A stretch of 64,000 nt of DNA from Saccharum officinarum (GCA_020631735.1 CM036225.1:68622662-68686661), one strand, 5' to 3'. Shown: positions 11,936 to 25,285, numbered from the stretch's first letter. Program-made: numbers and translations. Notes: generated by a model from the letters alone, not told the origin.

Positions 11936-14900
11936 TGTAACACCCGAGGTGTTTGCCACCAGTTAAGTAGTGCGTCTGAGCTCAAACATGGTATATTAAG
12001 TGGTAATGAAGATGTCAAGGTCAAACCTATGGAAGCGAGCCCCAACCTAAACTTGGATGTTGCACCCTTACTTTACATATAGTCCATTTTTAAGATATAT
12101 GCTTGGGTGGTGTTATTGCAATATCTTCATGTGTCTCACCTTAGTACCTATCTATATTGATCACTGGAAAAGTTTCATGACGTTTGGAATCAAAAAGTTA
12201 CATGAAATGATAAGTTATATCCTTGTTGGAATGGCTTTACTAAGTGCTGGAATTACATTATTAAGTGGATGGAAATATAGGTCATCAACCAAACCTTGCA
12301 ACCTTGCCCAAATGACTCTAGATGGACTCTACAACAAAAGTCATGAAAGGTTCGTGTTGTGCAAATGCCTAGAAAATGCTCTAATTGATCAAAAAGGATA
12401 ATTTAAGCTTTATCGTGATCCTACTTTGGTCAGAGTAGAAATATTGGTTCTATATCAGTTCTGATGTTGGACCTTAAATGAAAGTTGTAGCTCATGTTGT
12501 GTAGAACAAACTTTGTTTTCGGACCAAGAGCTAGATCAACTTGGAAATAAGTCAAACAGAGGCTCGAAGATTGAATCAGCGGCTGTTTTCAGACTTTGGC
12601 ATGTCGCGTTCTCATGTTTTTGTTAAGCAACTCAAGTTGAGCCAAATACAAAAGTTGGAGTAGATAATGTGGAGAAGAGCATGCAAAAGGATGACACCAG
12701 TTTGACTTTATTTGGACCATCAATTTGGATGATTATTAATCTCTGCCAACACGCTGACACAACCATCTTCGGAGATGGTTAACCACTAATTGGTTGATCT
12801 AATGACCTGAGTGCCTTAATAGAAGTTGTAGAGCAGGCCAAGGTGAGCAAACTTCGTTTTGAGCCCATTCACTGATTCAGCCCGGATCGAGCCCAAACTG
12901 GCACCCACCTTGCTCAACTTATCGCGCTCCACGTGTTCGTGCAAATGTCAACGTGCTCGCCATGCACAGCGCCGCGTGCTCCCACCTCCGCCACGCGCCA
13001 CTGCCTCCCTGCCATGCGCCCTGCTATTCCAGAGGGAGTGCCGAGCTCCTCTTTCACTCCCTCACTCACTCTCGTGCCTCTCCATGCAGCTACAGAGCGC
13101 GGACGCGCCATGGCCGCGTCGAGCTCCAATTCGAGCTCGTGCCACTGCCGTGTCTGCTACTGCGCTCGGTCCCGAGCCGAGCCGACCTCGCCAACATCTT
13201 CGCCTTGCCTCCATTCATCCCTCACTCGCGCTTGCCCAAGCCAGCCCCGTTGGGAACCATCGCCGCGGCCATGGCCGAGCTCGGCCCCGTCGTGTCCCCG
13301 CTACTCAGCCCTTCCTCCGTCCGAACCAAGCGCGGCATCACCTTCTCCGTCGTGTGTCGCCCCTCCCGCGCCTCTTCCCTGGCTTTGACCGTCACCGGAG
13401 CGCCGCTGCCGCCATGCCGCTACCGCCGCCGCCGCCGCTGCCGTGGCCGCACTGCCACGGACCGCCTCACGCCGAGCTGGGTAGTCCAGCGGGTGCGCAC
13501 GGGCCTCCCGGTGCTCCCCCGCCCCTCAGCCACCGACGACGTGCCTTCTCCGGTCGGCGACGACAAGCTCCGGCCATCCTCTGCTCTGTTTTTCTGACCA
13601 GGGACCTCGCGCAGCAATTCGACTAAAGGGAGGGGTGTAACTGCGAAGTCAGTGACTCAGGTGAATAGTGCCGTAAGCACTGGTTTGTAATTATTTTGCA
13701 GGAACTTTGAAATTACATAGTAAATCATAGAAAATTCGTAAAATAGCAAATGAAGTGTTTTTGGAATCCTTGTGAAATTCTCTATGCATTAGATCTATAA
13801 TATAGCATGTTTTAGTTTAAAGTTTTCTCTGTAAAAATAGATTTGTGCAGCTAGTTTTTTAATTCTAGATGTATTTGTCATTTTCATAACTATAGATCTA
13901 GGGCTCCAAATGAAGCGAAATTTTTGTGGCATGCTACTCATGTGATGATTGATGTGTGGTAAAAATTTCATGAATTTTGGTTGCTATTTAAATAAATTAA
14001 GAAATGCATTAAAAGAAATTATTTAATGATGAGCACTATGCTTTTTGGTGATCATTTAACATGCACTTTATGATGGTTACATTGGTTGTGGCCAAATGTA
14101 TGTTTGGAATATAAGTTAATATTTATTCTTGCAATTGATGCTTTCCTGGACAGTTTCTGGGACTTTGGTAATTGCACCATGAAAATGATGTTTGCTGAGA
14201 AACATGCTTATAACAAAGTTGTAGATAACTCATTAATCTAGCTTGTGTTAAATTTTGGTGGTATTTGACCTTATAGTTTGTGAGTAATGGCTGTTTCAAG
14301 TTGGGTTCCAGAAATAGTTGTTCTCTGGAATCTCTGGACTAGATTCTGTAATTATGCATGTTTGACTTGGTTAACTTAAGAATCATGCTAAGATGATTAA
14401 ATATGAATCATAGAAAATTTCATAAGCTTTCCAGAATGTCTTGTTTCATGGCTATTGGATTTGTATAACTCCAGTTATGATCCAAACATGTAGATGTTGT
14501 TTGCAGTTTAGAAATTGTCAGATGCTAGTTATGGTTGTTTACTCCATGTGTTGCTAAGTGTGGCTTATACCCTTGATGATGGTCAAGTTAAGATACTTGT
14601 GATCTTGTCAAACTTGTGTTATGATTGATGTGCTTGCCCTCTTTAATTGGTTGTGTGATGTTAGTTAATTAGCTTTTGGTGTCTATGTCTTAATCGTGTG
14701 TTTACATGAATGATTATGTGATGCATCTTATGTTACCATTCATCATATTCATACGCATGCATCTTGCATCTCATTTAGGTTCGCTAGATGCACCACGTGA
14801 AGGATGAGATGTTGAAGCCAAACCTGAAGACGGTGTTTGGTGGAACTATCCCGAAGATGGAAGTACTCAGCGAGTGTCATCTGACAACTACTGACTTGTG

Positions 14901-16415
14901 TCGGATCCTAGGCAAGCCCCGGAGCATTCTAAGCCTCTTATTTGATAAAAGCAATTGAGTATATATATGTTATATATGTATTGTTGCATTAAGTTATAGG
15001 AGTTGATTGAAAACACTTGCTACATATATATCCTTTCTTTGTCCCGTAAATATGCATGGAATCCTATTTTGGTTCAGGATCGAAAATATTGCTTAGCCCT
15101 GCTTAGACCGGTAGCGATCGGTGATTTCCTGTCACCGGCAATTTTAGGTGGTTACTGGGAAACTTTAGCTATGGAATAGATGATATCCTGGAAATAACCA
15201 AGTGTTGATGAATAATTGGAGACCGGGCAGAATAAGTATGGGGCAACCAGACAGGGTTCTGGGGTGCTTGTAGTTTCCGCCTGTGTCGATTAAGGACCGT
15301 CCGTTGTTGTCCCTCGGGTCATGTTAAACGCATGCCTCACATTTAGCTGGCCGAATAAGGTACCTTTCGACCGCGAAGCTGGGAGATTATTCGGGCCGAG
15401 TGGATTGCCCGCAACGCACTGTACCGGAGCAGTAGTGGCAGGATACGGGGGCGCGATGATAAGGCCAAAGAGCAGTCGGGCGGCCCCCGGGTACAAGTGG
15501 TTCCTGGCAAGCTCGCGACTTTACCTGAATGGTTGACTCGGTGACCAACACCTCACTTTAGTGGGTGAGTGAGGTTTGTGTGAGGAATAACTTACCAGCT
15601 GGTTAATAATCGATTCGAATCACCATCGTTCACTGGATAGTGAACACTTGACTCGAGCTACTGCATCGTAGTAATGATTATGGAACATGGATGGTTACGT
15701 GGATGATGTTGGAAATGCTAAACCTGAAATGGTAACCTTTGATGTTAATGGTTAATCAAGTGATTGCTTTAGTATAGGTGCTTACCTAGATTGAATAGGT
15801 TATAATAAAGATGATGCAAAAATACTTAAATTAGTTTATTCATGATAACTTATGCTTTTCGCAAATGAGTCAAGCTAGCCCACTGAAAGAAAGCCTTGCA
15901 TACTCCTTGGTGTCATTATTTCTGGTTTATGACGGGTAAGTCTAGCTGAGTACCTTCTCGTACTCAGAGTTTATTCCCACTTGTTGCAGGTTGTGATATA
16001 ACATAGCTACTGCAAGAATTGGAAGACTCCGGCTGTAGTGGCGGAGTGTGATCATGGGCATGATCCGTCTGAGCTATCTTGTCTCTCATGCTTTTATGGG
16101 AATTTGACCTTGGTACTGGCATGCATTTGAATTAAGGTGATATTAGTTTTCAAACTACTTTGCTTCCGCTACTTTTGAACTTGAGTTGTATTAACTCTAC
16201 TGAACTCCGATATATGTTGAATTACTTATGAAATGGATGTAACATATGACCTATTATGTTGGACCACTACGATCTTGGATTGTATGTTGGTTGGTTTGAA
16301 ATCCCTCGTGATTTTATTGGACTACCGGAGTTATAGGAGCTTAAGCACGGGAATTTAATTGCTTCGGCGATTGTTTTTGTACTTTTGTTCTTATAATTTG
16401 GGCGGTTCCGTGACA
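11936..16415 (+). repeat. Element 2, 5' LTR (4480 bp)
   Basis: Direct repeat of 20595-25285. It is about 210 bp shorter, mainly because a segment present in the other LTR (roughly 22660-22855) is absent after 13980, and about 40 bp matching 21257-21296 is absent near 12597. A GC-rich block (12860-13630) stays open in several frames at once. Confidence 0.93.
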
Positions 16416-16417
16416 GC

Positions 16418-16429
16418 TAGTATCGGAGC
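16418..16429 (+). other. Element 2 primer binding site (degenerate)
   Basis: TAGTATCGGAGC lies 2 nt inside the 5' LTR and matches 10 of 12 positions of the initiator-Met site TGGTATCAGAGC. Confidence 0.75.
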
Positions 16430-16854
16430 AAGGTTCAACACTAAACATGTCATATGTGTATTGAAAAACGAAGGTTTTGTTTGCAAAAATCAGTTTTTGA
16501 CAACTTATAGCTACTACATATATAGGTTTGTTCAAATCTGAATTTTAAATCTAAGTATGCCAGTGGTCATTTCCTTTATGCCCAATTAAGGACCCTTAGG
16601 TGGCTTAATTAAGTACTAACTTGGGGGTTTTAAATTTTCGCATCTACGCCCAAGCCAAGGTATGTATGAGTGATAACTTGATCGCACCGTTACCCTGTGG
16701 TCGAATGGTAGTGGTAACCTTCATATATGAAATAGCCATATATGTCGCTAGAGTTACATTCTTGCAACGTCGCACCTACGCCAAGGTAAGTGTGAGTTGG
16801 GAGAGCATGACCGTTCAACCATCGGTCTAGGGGAGAGTTAGCTATGGTTACTGA

Positions 16855-16884
16855 CATAATTACATGTTTAACCATGTAATTATG
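16855..16884. repeat. Perfect 12-bp inverted repeat (hairpin) in element 2
   Basis: CATAATTACATG, a 6-nt TTTAAC spacer, then CATGTAATTATG pair at 12 of 12 positions. It lies about 430 nt after the primer site, in the leader region where packaging or dimerisation signals of LTR elements usually sit. Confidence 0.8.
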
Positions 16885-17476
16885 AAAGTACTTAATTGTG
16901 GGTACATTTGTTGGGTAGCTATGATACCAAAGTATATGCATCAGGGGATGTATGTATGGAGAGTATTTAGTTTACTGCTTTCATTGTGTGCTATATTGGG
17001 AATTGTTGGGCTGCAATGAAATTTTCTGCAGGAATGCTAACCACGAATGCGTAAGTTGAATGTAGTTGACGACTAGCTATATATCGAGAGAATGCGTGTT
17101 ATGCCACCGACATAGAACGTGATTGTCACCTTAGGCTGGCAATCTTGTGAGGATGAATAGGACGAAGCATGCATCATCATGGTTGTTGCTTTGTGCATAT
17201 AACTATGCTCCTCCCACCTTTGTCCTAATAAATAAGTAATTGTGATTCCTATGAATAAACTAAATTGTTGAGTAGTCTAAAGTAAGAATGTTTGGAGTTA
17301 CTAGAATAATGTGGTTGTGTGCTCTCTTGTTAACACAACAAGGTTAAACATCGTTTTGCATGTAATGAACTTTGGTTGCTAGAACAGTTTCTATTGTAGT
17401 AATATTTTCATGGTCATAATAATGTAATCTGTGAATTAGTCTTTAGTGTGAATAAGAAAGTTATAGATAACTTAGT

Positions 17477-17526
17477 AAGCTTTCCAATAAGTCTAGTACC
17501 AAAGCTTTCCAATAAGTCTAGTACCA
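17477..17526. repeat. 25-bp perfect tandem duplication
   Basis: AAGCTTTCCAATAAGTCTAG plus TACCA occurs twice head to tail (17477-17501 and 17502-17526) in the element 2 interior. It is likely a small replication-slippage duplication. Confidence 0.9.
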
Positions 17527-20500
17527 CCTTAGTTCGATGCTTACAACTTATGTTTTGTTTAAAACACGTGTCTGCTGCGTTGCTGTCTATGCTCTGTGTA
17601 TGTACTAAGTTGGTTACTTTAGCATGCTTTTGTTTTAGCTAAACTTGTAGTTAGTTCTTGTTGGATAAATTCTTGTTAGGTGTGAGCCTTCTGCTTAGTA
17701 TTGGATGCTTAAGCTAACCTGACTAATAATCTCAAGTGTCCGCGTAAAAACTTGTGATGTTGTGTAGATGCTTGTTATCTAGGTAGTGTCATAGTTGACC
17801 TCTCTTTTGTCCTCGGTGAGCATGTGAGTGTTGAAGATGCTTTATCCTAGAACCACGCTCATGTTACGTAATCACATGGTTGTCGTCTCTAATTAGATTC
17901 TCGTAGGAGCCAGAGCCTTAGACATGGTTGCTAGCCCTTGAATGTTTGTATATCCGTGCCTTGCTTGAACCATAGGCCCTAGCGTAGTCCCCTTATATGT
18001 TTGCTTAGGCCTTGGACATCCGCTACCTTTTGGAGAATGCCCTTGTCGATTGATCAACCAAGTTAAGTCCTAACGAACGTCGATCTTAACCATAGTTGTT
18101 GCTTGCCAAGTTTTGGAGACCATACCCAATTCCATGTTGGACCTCCCGATTGTCTCTCCTACAGATGATCCGAGCAATGCTAATCTCTCGTTGTCTGATC
18201 TAGAAATCTTTGCTTGTGAAATCAAGTGGTTATCTTATCAACCCAATCTCTGATCGGTGTATCATTTTGTTCTAGAAGTCTGCTAAAGTCCATCTCCACT
18301 TCTAACGTCTCTCAACGTTATTAATCTTGATCTCATGTTGTTGTCCAACGTGACCGAGAACCCTTGCTCAGTTGTCTTCGGCAATTACGCTATGTTCCCT
18401 TTGCGTTGTGTTTTAATCTTCAAATCACCTCCTTGTTGACTCTAAACCTTGTAACTACCCTTGCTTGCTACTCCTCCCTTGTCTGGTGCTTGTTCTTACC
18501 ACCCAATCGGTGCCACTTGAAATTTCACTTTGTTTATGCGTTTAATAATGGTGTTACGATTAGCATTCTATGGTGCCGCGACGAAACCGAGAGCCTCCTG
18601 TGGGCGCGCACACAAGGTTGTGCTGCTCGGCACGCGCTGGTATCAAAGTTGCTATTCAGGATCCATTATGAAACAACAACCGATGTGTTATTTCTCGTGA
18701 CCGTTTTCCTTGGTTATCTCCCTATATCTTATCTAAAGATTCATATCTTAGACCTTATGTAGTAGATATCCCTTGAAGTTGCTAAGAAGATGACCTTTGA
18801 AGAACAGTCACCGGCATAAGCATTAACAGACTGCAAGAGGTGGTAGACAAGTGACTCTCCCTATGTGCCCTTGTACGACGTCGGTCATCGATTGAGTAAT
18901 GTATGCCATCCCTGTTGAATCGAATGGGCACCTAACACTAAATGATTGGACAAGTTATCCGTGGGATAAGAATTTATCGTCACATTGTGCATTTGACCTA
19001 GTTATCAAAGTCTTGATCCTTGTGTGTATGATGGTCATACAGTTAAAATCAACCATCTCTGGTGTGACTCCTTATCTGCAAACTTCGATGATGACCATCC
19101 ATTTGTGCCTCAACTACAATTATTGTTGTGGTCAAGAGTAAAGGTTGGAACTTTGAGAATTGAGAGACAACTAATTAATTACCAGTAAGAAGGTTAATCT
19201 CTAGTCAAGTAATGATTCCTCGATAACTATGATGGTTATGTCCCGACGAACAATAGTAAGCAAAGAAGTCATGAAGCCGGTCAGCAACGCAAGTGCTACT
19301 TCTTCTCCAAATGTGCTATCAAGTCAATTCCATCTTGGACGATCATGTATATAGTGCAAGATGTTGTACTAGCCATGTGAAGAACTAGAGAAAGGCTTCT
19401 GCCACCATGAGAAAGATGAGAGAGTGCAAAACACACACCTCAACATGTGAAGCAAAAGAAAAGGAAGAACACAAAATCGGTCCAGAATTTTGTGGCACTA
19501 CACCGGTTATCTTCAAGTCAACGGTTAGTGACTCAAACGAAGTTGGATTGACCCAAACTTGGTAACCTCATTCCTTGCTTAGGACCCTTCAATGTCTTAA
19601 GTGGGTATGAGCATTGGTTGAGTAAAACATAGGATTTGAGAGATGTCACGTCAGCTTGGGTTGCTGCCATTTCAGAACAGAGCTATTTTGGTGGATGGGT
19701 TGTTGGATTGTCAAACGATGTCCGTTTGAGCTCAATTTTGGCGAGGGGTTAGAAGACCCATGGATCTATATGCCCACCAATATTTGTGCATATTGGAGCA
19801 GTAGTTTATGTGATATGAACAGAAAACAACAGGGTACAGAATCGGTGATTTCTCTGTTGACGGCGATCATCCTTTGCATTGGAAGGTTATGTTTGTAATG
19901 CATGCCAAGAACTTACAATTGATAGGTATCTTGCTGTTAGACAACCCTCAGTACCCTTGGAAAGACTAATTGCACCCCTATGTGCCTTTGTATAAGAGAA
20001 TCTTCTTAGGTAACATTTGGCAGAAATCCAGTGCCGACAGAGTCAGCTATCACTTTCACTGTTCCCTCAACAAACTCAGATAATACAGTGTTGGCATCAG
20101 AGAAAGAGAACTGCACACATGGAACAATATGTAGTTTCCATCAGTTGGCATCTAAGTGAGTGAGTCATCTATGACCGGTATAGACCTTGTCTATTGGTTA
20201 GACGGTTTCTGATAGCCTCAAAGAATGATTACCTCGTATAGGGATCCAACCTTTATCGGAAGTTGTACATGCTATGCCACTAGAAAAGTAAATGCTATGA
20301 GTAGTTAGTCCATGCTTGTAGTACTCTTCGTACACCGTGAACAAAGTACCGTATTGTCTTGGATTCCTCCCAAAGTAACAATGCTTCATGGAAGTCAGTG
20401 AAGGAAATTATCCAGACCAAAGTTTCTACTTAGAGCGAGTATCAGAAAGTTGTCTTCCTAATTAGCCTCTCTGCTCCTTGAAGCTAAGTAGCCTGATGCG

Positions 20501-20581
20501 CTTGCAGATGTTGGAATTGGATAACATGCTTCTCTTCCCTTGAAAAGTCCGTCGCACCGAATCTCGGGACGCGATTCTTTT

Positions 20582-20593
20582 AAGGGGGGAGGG
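20582..20593 (+). other. Element 2 polypurine tract
   Basis: AAGGGGGGAGGG lies one base before the TGTAACACCC start of the 3' LTR, the expected plus-strand DNA primer. Confidence 0.92.
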
Positions 20594-20594
20594 T

Positions 20595-23500
20595 TGTAAC
20601 ACCCGAGGTGTTTGCCACCAGTTAAGTAGTGGGTTTGAGCTCAAACATGGTAGATTAAGTGGTAATGAAGATGTCAAGGTCAAACCTATGGAAGCGAGCC
20701 CCAACCTAAACTTGGATGTTGCACCCTTACTTTACATATAGTCCATTTTTAAGATATATGCTTGGGTGGTGTTATTGCAATATCTCCATGTGTCTCACCT
20801 TAGTACCTATCTATATTGATCACTGGAAAAGTTTCATGACGTTTGGAATCAAAAAGTTACATGAAATGATAAGTTATATCCTTGTTGGAATGGCTTTACT
20901 AAGTGCTGGAATTGCATTATTAAGTGGATGGAAATATAGGTCATCAACCAAACCTTGCAACCTTGCCCAAATGACTCTAGATGGACTCTACAACAAAAGT
21001 CATGAAAGGTTCGTGTTGAGCAAATGCCCAGAAAATGCTCCAATTGATCAAAAAGGATAATTTAAGCTTTATCGTGATCCTACTTTGGTCAGAGTAGAAA
21101 TGTTGGTTCTATATCAGTTCTGATGTTGGACCTTCAATGAAAGTTGTAGCTCATGTTGCGTAGAACAAACTTTGTTTTTGGACCAAGAGCTAGATCAACT
21201 TGGAAATAAGTCAAACAGAGGCTCGAAGATTGAATCAGCGGCTATTTTCAGACTTAGAATTTTTCTAAGTCTGGAATTCATCGTCGTCGACGTTGGCATG
21301 TCGCGTTCTCATGTTTTTGTTAAGCAACTCAAGTTGAGCCAAATACAAAAGTTGGAGTAGATAATGTGGAGAAGAGCATGCAAAAGGATGACACCAGTTT
21401 GACTTTATTTGGACCATCAATTTGGATGATTATTAATCTCTGCCAACACGCTAACACAGCCATCTTTGGAGATGGTTAACCACTAATTGGTTGCTCTAAT
21501 GACCTGAGTGCCTTAATAGAAGTTGTAGAGTAGGCCGAGGTGAGCAAACTTCGTTTTGAGCCCATTCACTGATTCGGCCCGGATCGAGCCCAAACCGGCA
21601 CCCACCTTGCTCAACTTATCGCGCTCCACGTGTTCGTGCAAATGTCAACGTGCTCGCCATGCATAGCGCCGCGTGCTCCCACCTCCGCCACGCGCCACTG
21701 CCTCCCTGCCATGCGCCCTTCTATTCCAGAGGGAGTGCCGAGCTCCTCTTTCACTCCCTCACTCACTCTCGTGCCTCTCCTTGCAGCTATAGAGCGCGGA
21801 CGCGCCATGGCCACGTCGAGCTCCAGCTCGAGCTCGTGCCGCTGCCGTGTCTGCTACTGCGCTCGGTCCCGAGCCGAGCCGACCTCGCCAACATCTCCGC
21901 CTTGCCTCCATTCATCCCTCGCGTGCGCTTGCCCAAGCCAGCCCCGTCGGGAACCATCGCCGCGGCCATGGCCGCCATGGCCGAGCTCGGCCCCGTCGTG
22001 TCCCCGCTGCTCAGCCCTTCCTCCGTCCGAACCAAGCGCGGCATCACCTTCTCCATCGTGCGTCGCCCCTCCCGCGCCTCTTCCCTGGCTTTGACCGTTG
22101 CCGGAGCGCCGCTGCCGTGGCCGCACCGCCATGGACCGCCTCACGCCGAGCTGGGTAGTCCAGCGGGTGCGCACGGGCCTCCCGGTGCTCCCCCGCCCCT
22201 CAGCCGCCGACGACGTGCCTTCTCCGGTCGGCGACGACAAGCTCCGGCCATCCTCTGCTCTGTTTTTCCGACCAGGGACCTCGCGCAGCAATTCGACTAA
22301 AGGGAGGGGTGTAACTGCGAAGTCAGTGACTCAGGTGAATAGTGCCATAAGGACTGGTTTGTAATTATTTTGCAGGAACTTTGAAATTACATAGTAAATC
22401 ATAGAAAATTCGTAAAATAGCAAATGAAGACTTTTTGGAATCCTTGTGAAATTCTCTATGCATTAGATCTATAATATAGCATGTTTTAGTTTAAAGTTTT
22501 CTCTGTAAAAATAGATTTGTGCAGCTAGGTTTTTAATGCTAGATGTATTTGTCATTTTCATAACTGTAGATCTAGGGCTCCAAATGAAGCGAAATTTTTG
22601 TGGCATGCTACTCATGTGATGATTGATGTGTGGTAAAAATTTCATGAATTTTGGTTGCCATATGAGTGATTTATTAGTGTATCTTGCTCTCACATGAATT
22701 CTTGCAATAACAATTTGTCTTTTTCATAGAGATTGATATACATGTCCAAATGGCTTGAAATTTGTACAGTAGACTATTGGGTGTATATAAGAGCTACTTT
22801 AATTTTTATAGATTTTATTATGGACTTTTGGTATATGTTTATTATTTCACCTTGCTATTTAAATAAATTAAGAAATGCATTAAAAGAAATTATTTAATGA
22901 TGAGCACTATGCTTTTTGGTGATCATTTAACATGCACTTTATGATGGTTACATTGGTTGTGGCCAAATGTATGTTTGGAATATAAGTTAATATTTATTCT
23001 TGCAATTGATGCTTTCCTGGACAGTTTCTGGGACTTTGGTAATTGCACCATGAAAATGATGTTTGCTGAGAAACATGCTTATAACAAAGTTGTAGATAAC
23101 TCATTAATCTAGCTTGTGTTAAATTTTGGTGGTATTTGACCTTATAGTTTGTGAGTAATGGCTGTTTCAAGTTGGGTTCCAGAAATAGTTGTTCTCTGGA
23201 ATCTCTGGACCAGATTCTGTAATTATGCATGTTTGACTTGTTAACTTAAGAATCATGCTAAGATGATTAAAGATGAATCATATACAATTTCATAAGCTTT
23301 CCAGAATGTCTTGTTGCATGGCTATTGGATTTGTATAACTCCAGTTATGATCCAAACATGTAGATGTTGTTTGCAGTTTAGAAATTGTCAGATGCTAGTT
23401 ATGGTTGTTTACTCCATGTGTTGCTAAGTGTGGCTTATACCCTTGATGATGGTCAAGTTAAGATACTTGTGATCTTGTCAAACTTGTGTTATGATTGATG

Positions 23501-25285
23501 TGCTTGCCCTCTTTAATTGGTTGTGTGATGTTAGTTAATTAGCTTTTGGTGTCTATGTCTTAATCGTGTGTTTACATGAATGATTATGTGATGCATCTTA
23601 TGTTACCATTCATCATATTCATACGCATGCATCTTGCATCTCATTTAGGTTCGCTAGATGCACCACGTGAAGGATGAGATGTTGAAGCCAAACCTGAAGA
23701 CGGTGTTTGGTGGAACTATCCCGAAGATGGAAGTACTCAGCGAGTGTCATCTGACAACTACTGACTTGTGTCGGATCCCAGGCAAGCCCCGGAGCATTCT
23801 AAGCCTCCTATTTGATAAAAGCAATTGAGTATATATATGTTATATATGTATTGTTGCATTAAGTTATAGGAGTTGATTGAAAACACTTGCTGCATATATA
23901 TCCTTTCCTTGTCCCGTAAATATGCATGGAATCCTATTTTGGTTCAGGATCGAAAATATTGCTTAGCCCTGCTTAGACCGGTAGCGATCGGTGATTTCCT
24001 GTCACCGGCAATTATAGGTGGTTACTGGGAAACTTTAGCTATGGAATGGATGATATCCTGGAAATAACCAAGTGTTGATGAATAATTGGAGACCGGACGG
24101 AATAAGTATGGGGCAACCAGACAGGGTTCTGGGGTGCTTGTAGTTTCCGCCTGTGTCGATTAAGGACCGTCCGTTGTTGTCCCTCGGGTCATGTTGAACG
24201 CATGCCTCACATTTAGCTGGCCGAATAAGGTACCTTTCGACCGCGAAGCTGGGAGATTATTCGGGCCGAGTGGATTGCCCGCAACGCACTGTACCGGAGC
24301 AGTAGTGGCAGGATACGGGGGCGCGATGATAAGGCCAAAGAGCAGTCGGGCGGCCCCCGGGTACAAGTGGTTCCTGGCAAGCTCGCGACTTTACCTGAAT
24401 GGTTGACTCGGTGACCAACACCTCACTTTAGCGGGTGAGTGAGGTTTGTGTGAGGAATAACTTACCAGCTGGTTAATAATCGATTCGAATCGCCATCGTT
24501 CACTGGATAGTGAACACTTGACTCGAGCTACTGCATCGTAGTAATGATTATGGAACATGGATGGTTACGTGGATGATGTTGGAAATGCTAAACCTGAAAT
24601 GGTAACCTTTGATGTTAATGGTTAATCAAGTGATTGCTTTAGTATAGGTGCTTACCTAGATTGAATAGGTTATAATAAAGATGATGCAAAAATACTTAAA
24701 TTAGTTTATTCATGATAACTTATGCTTTTCGCAAATGAGTCAAGCTAGCCCACTGAAAGAAAGCCTTGCATACTCCTTGGTGTCATTATTTCTGGTTTAT
24801 GACGGGTAAGTCTAGCTGAGTACCTTCTCGTACTCAGGGTTTATTCCCACTTGTTGCAGGTTGTGATATAACATAGCTACTGCAAGAATTGGAAGACTCC
24901 GGCTGTAGTGGCGGAGTGTGATCATGGGCATGATCCGTCTGAGCTATCTTGTCTCTCATGCTTTTATGGGAATTTGACCTTGGTACTGGCATGTATTTGA
25001 ATTAAGGTGATATTAGTTTTCAAACTACTTTGCTTCCGCTACTTTTGAACTTGAGTTGTATTAACTCTACTGAACTCCGATATATGTTGAATTACTTATG
25101 AAATGGATGTAACATATGACCTGTTATGTTGGACCACTATGATCTTGGCTTGTATGTTGGTTGGTTTGAAATCCCTCGTGATTTTATTGGACTACCGGAG
25201 TTATAGGAGCTTAAGTACGGGAATTTAATTGCTCTGGCGATTGTTTTTGTACTTTTGTTCTTATAATTTGGGCGGTTCCGTGACA
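20595..25285 (+). repeat. Element 2, 3' LTR (4691 bp)
   Basis: Direct repeat of 11936-16415, and probably the more complete copy. It keeps a segment of about 200 bp at roughly 22660-22855 and about 40 bp near 21257-21296 that are missing from the 5' LTR. Outside the indels the two LTRs are very similar by eye. Confidence 0.93.

Larger units (their letters stand above)
16430..20581 (+). other. Element 2 interior, no recognisable genes
   Basis: All frames here are short. The longest plus-strand one (18364-18762) has no zinc knuckle, protease, polymerase or integrase motif. The interior holds a perfect 12-bp hairpin, a 25-bp tandem duplication, and a repeated CTACGCC..CCAAGGTA(A/T)GT stretch at about 16641 and 16771. 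If the RNA is packaged by another element's proteins, its cis signals should lie here. Confidence 0.7.
11936..25285 (+). mobile_element. Element 2: large LTR retrotransposon with no recognisable coding (LARD-like)
   Basis: Two long direct repeats (11936-16415, 4480 bp; 20595-25285, 4691 bp) start TGTAACACCC and end GTGACA, around a 4.18-kb interior. A degenerate tRNA primer site follows the left LTR and a clear polypurine tract precedes the right LTR, so it lies on the plus strand. The flanks GCCGG (11931-11935) and GCCGA (25286-25290) fit a 5-bp target duplication with one change. Very long LTRs, a non-coding interior and intact cis signals match the large retrotransposon derivatives (LARDs) described in cereals. 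Mobilisation in trans is an inference. Confidence 0.93.

Noticed and set aside
12859..13626. Long proline-, arginine- and alanine-rich open frames (255, 214 and 151 aa) in element 2's 5' LTR
   Set aside because: Several frames on both strands are open together in a GC-rich block that recurs in the other LTR (21611-22364) with altered lengths and frames. No domain is recognisable. This looks like a composition effect, not a gene.
18364..18762. 132-aa frame in the interior of element 2 as a possible gene
   Set aside because: No motif of gag, pol or any host family, and nothing around it suggests coding.
1544..25285. Segmental duplication of gene-containing DNA to explain the long direct repeats
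   Set aside because: Both pairs have LTR-type ends, adjacent primer sites and polypurine tracts, and flanking target duplications, so they are LTR pairs.
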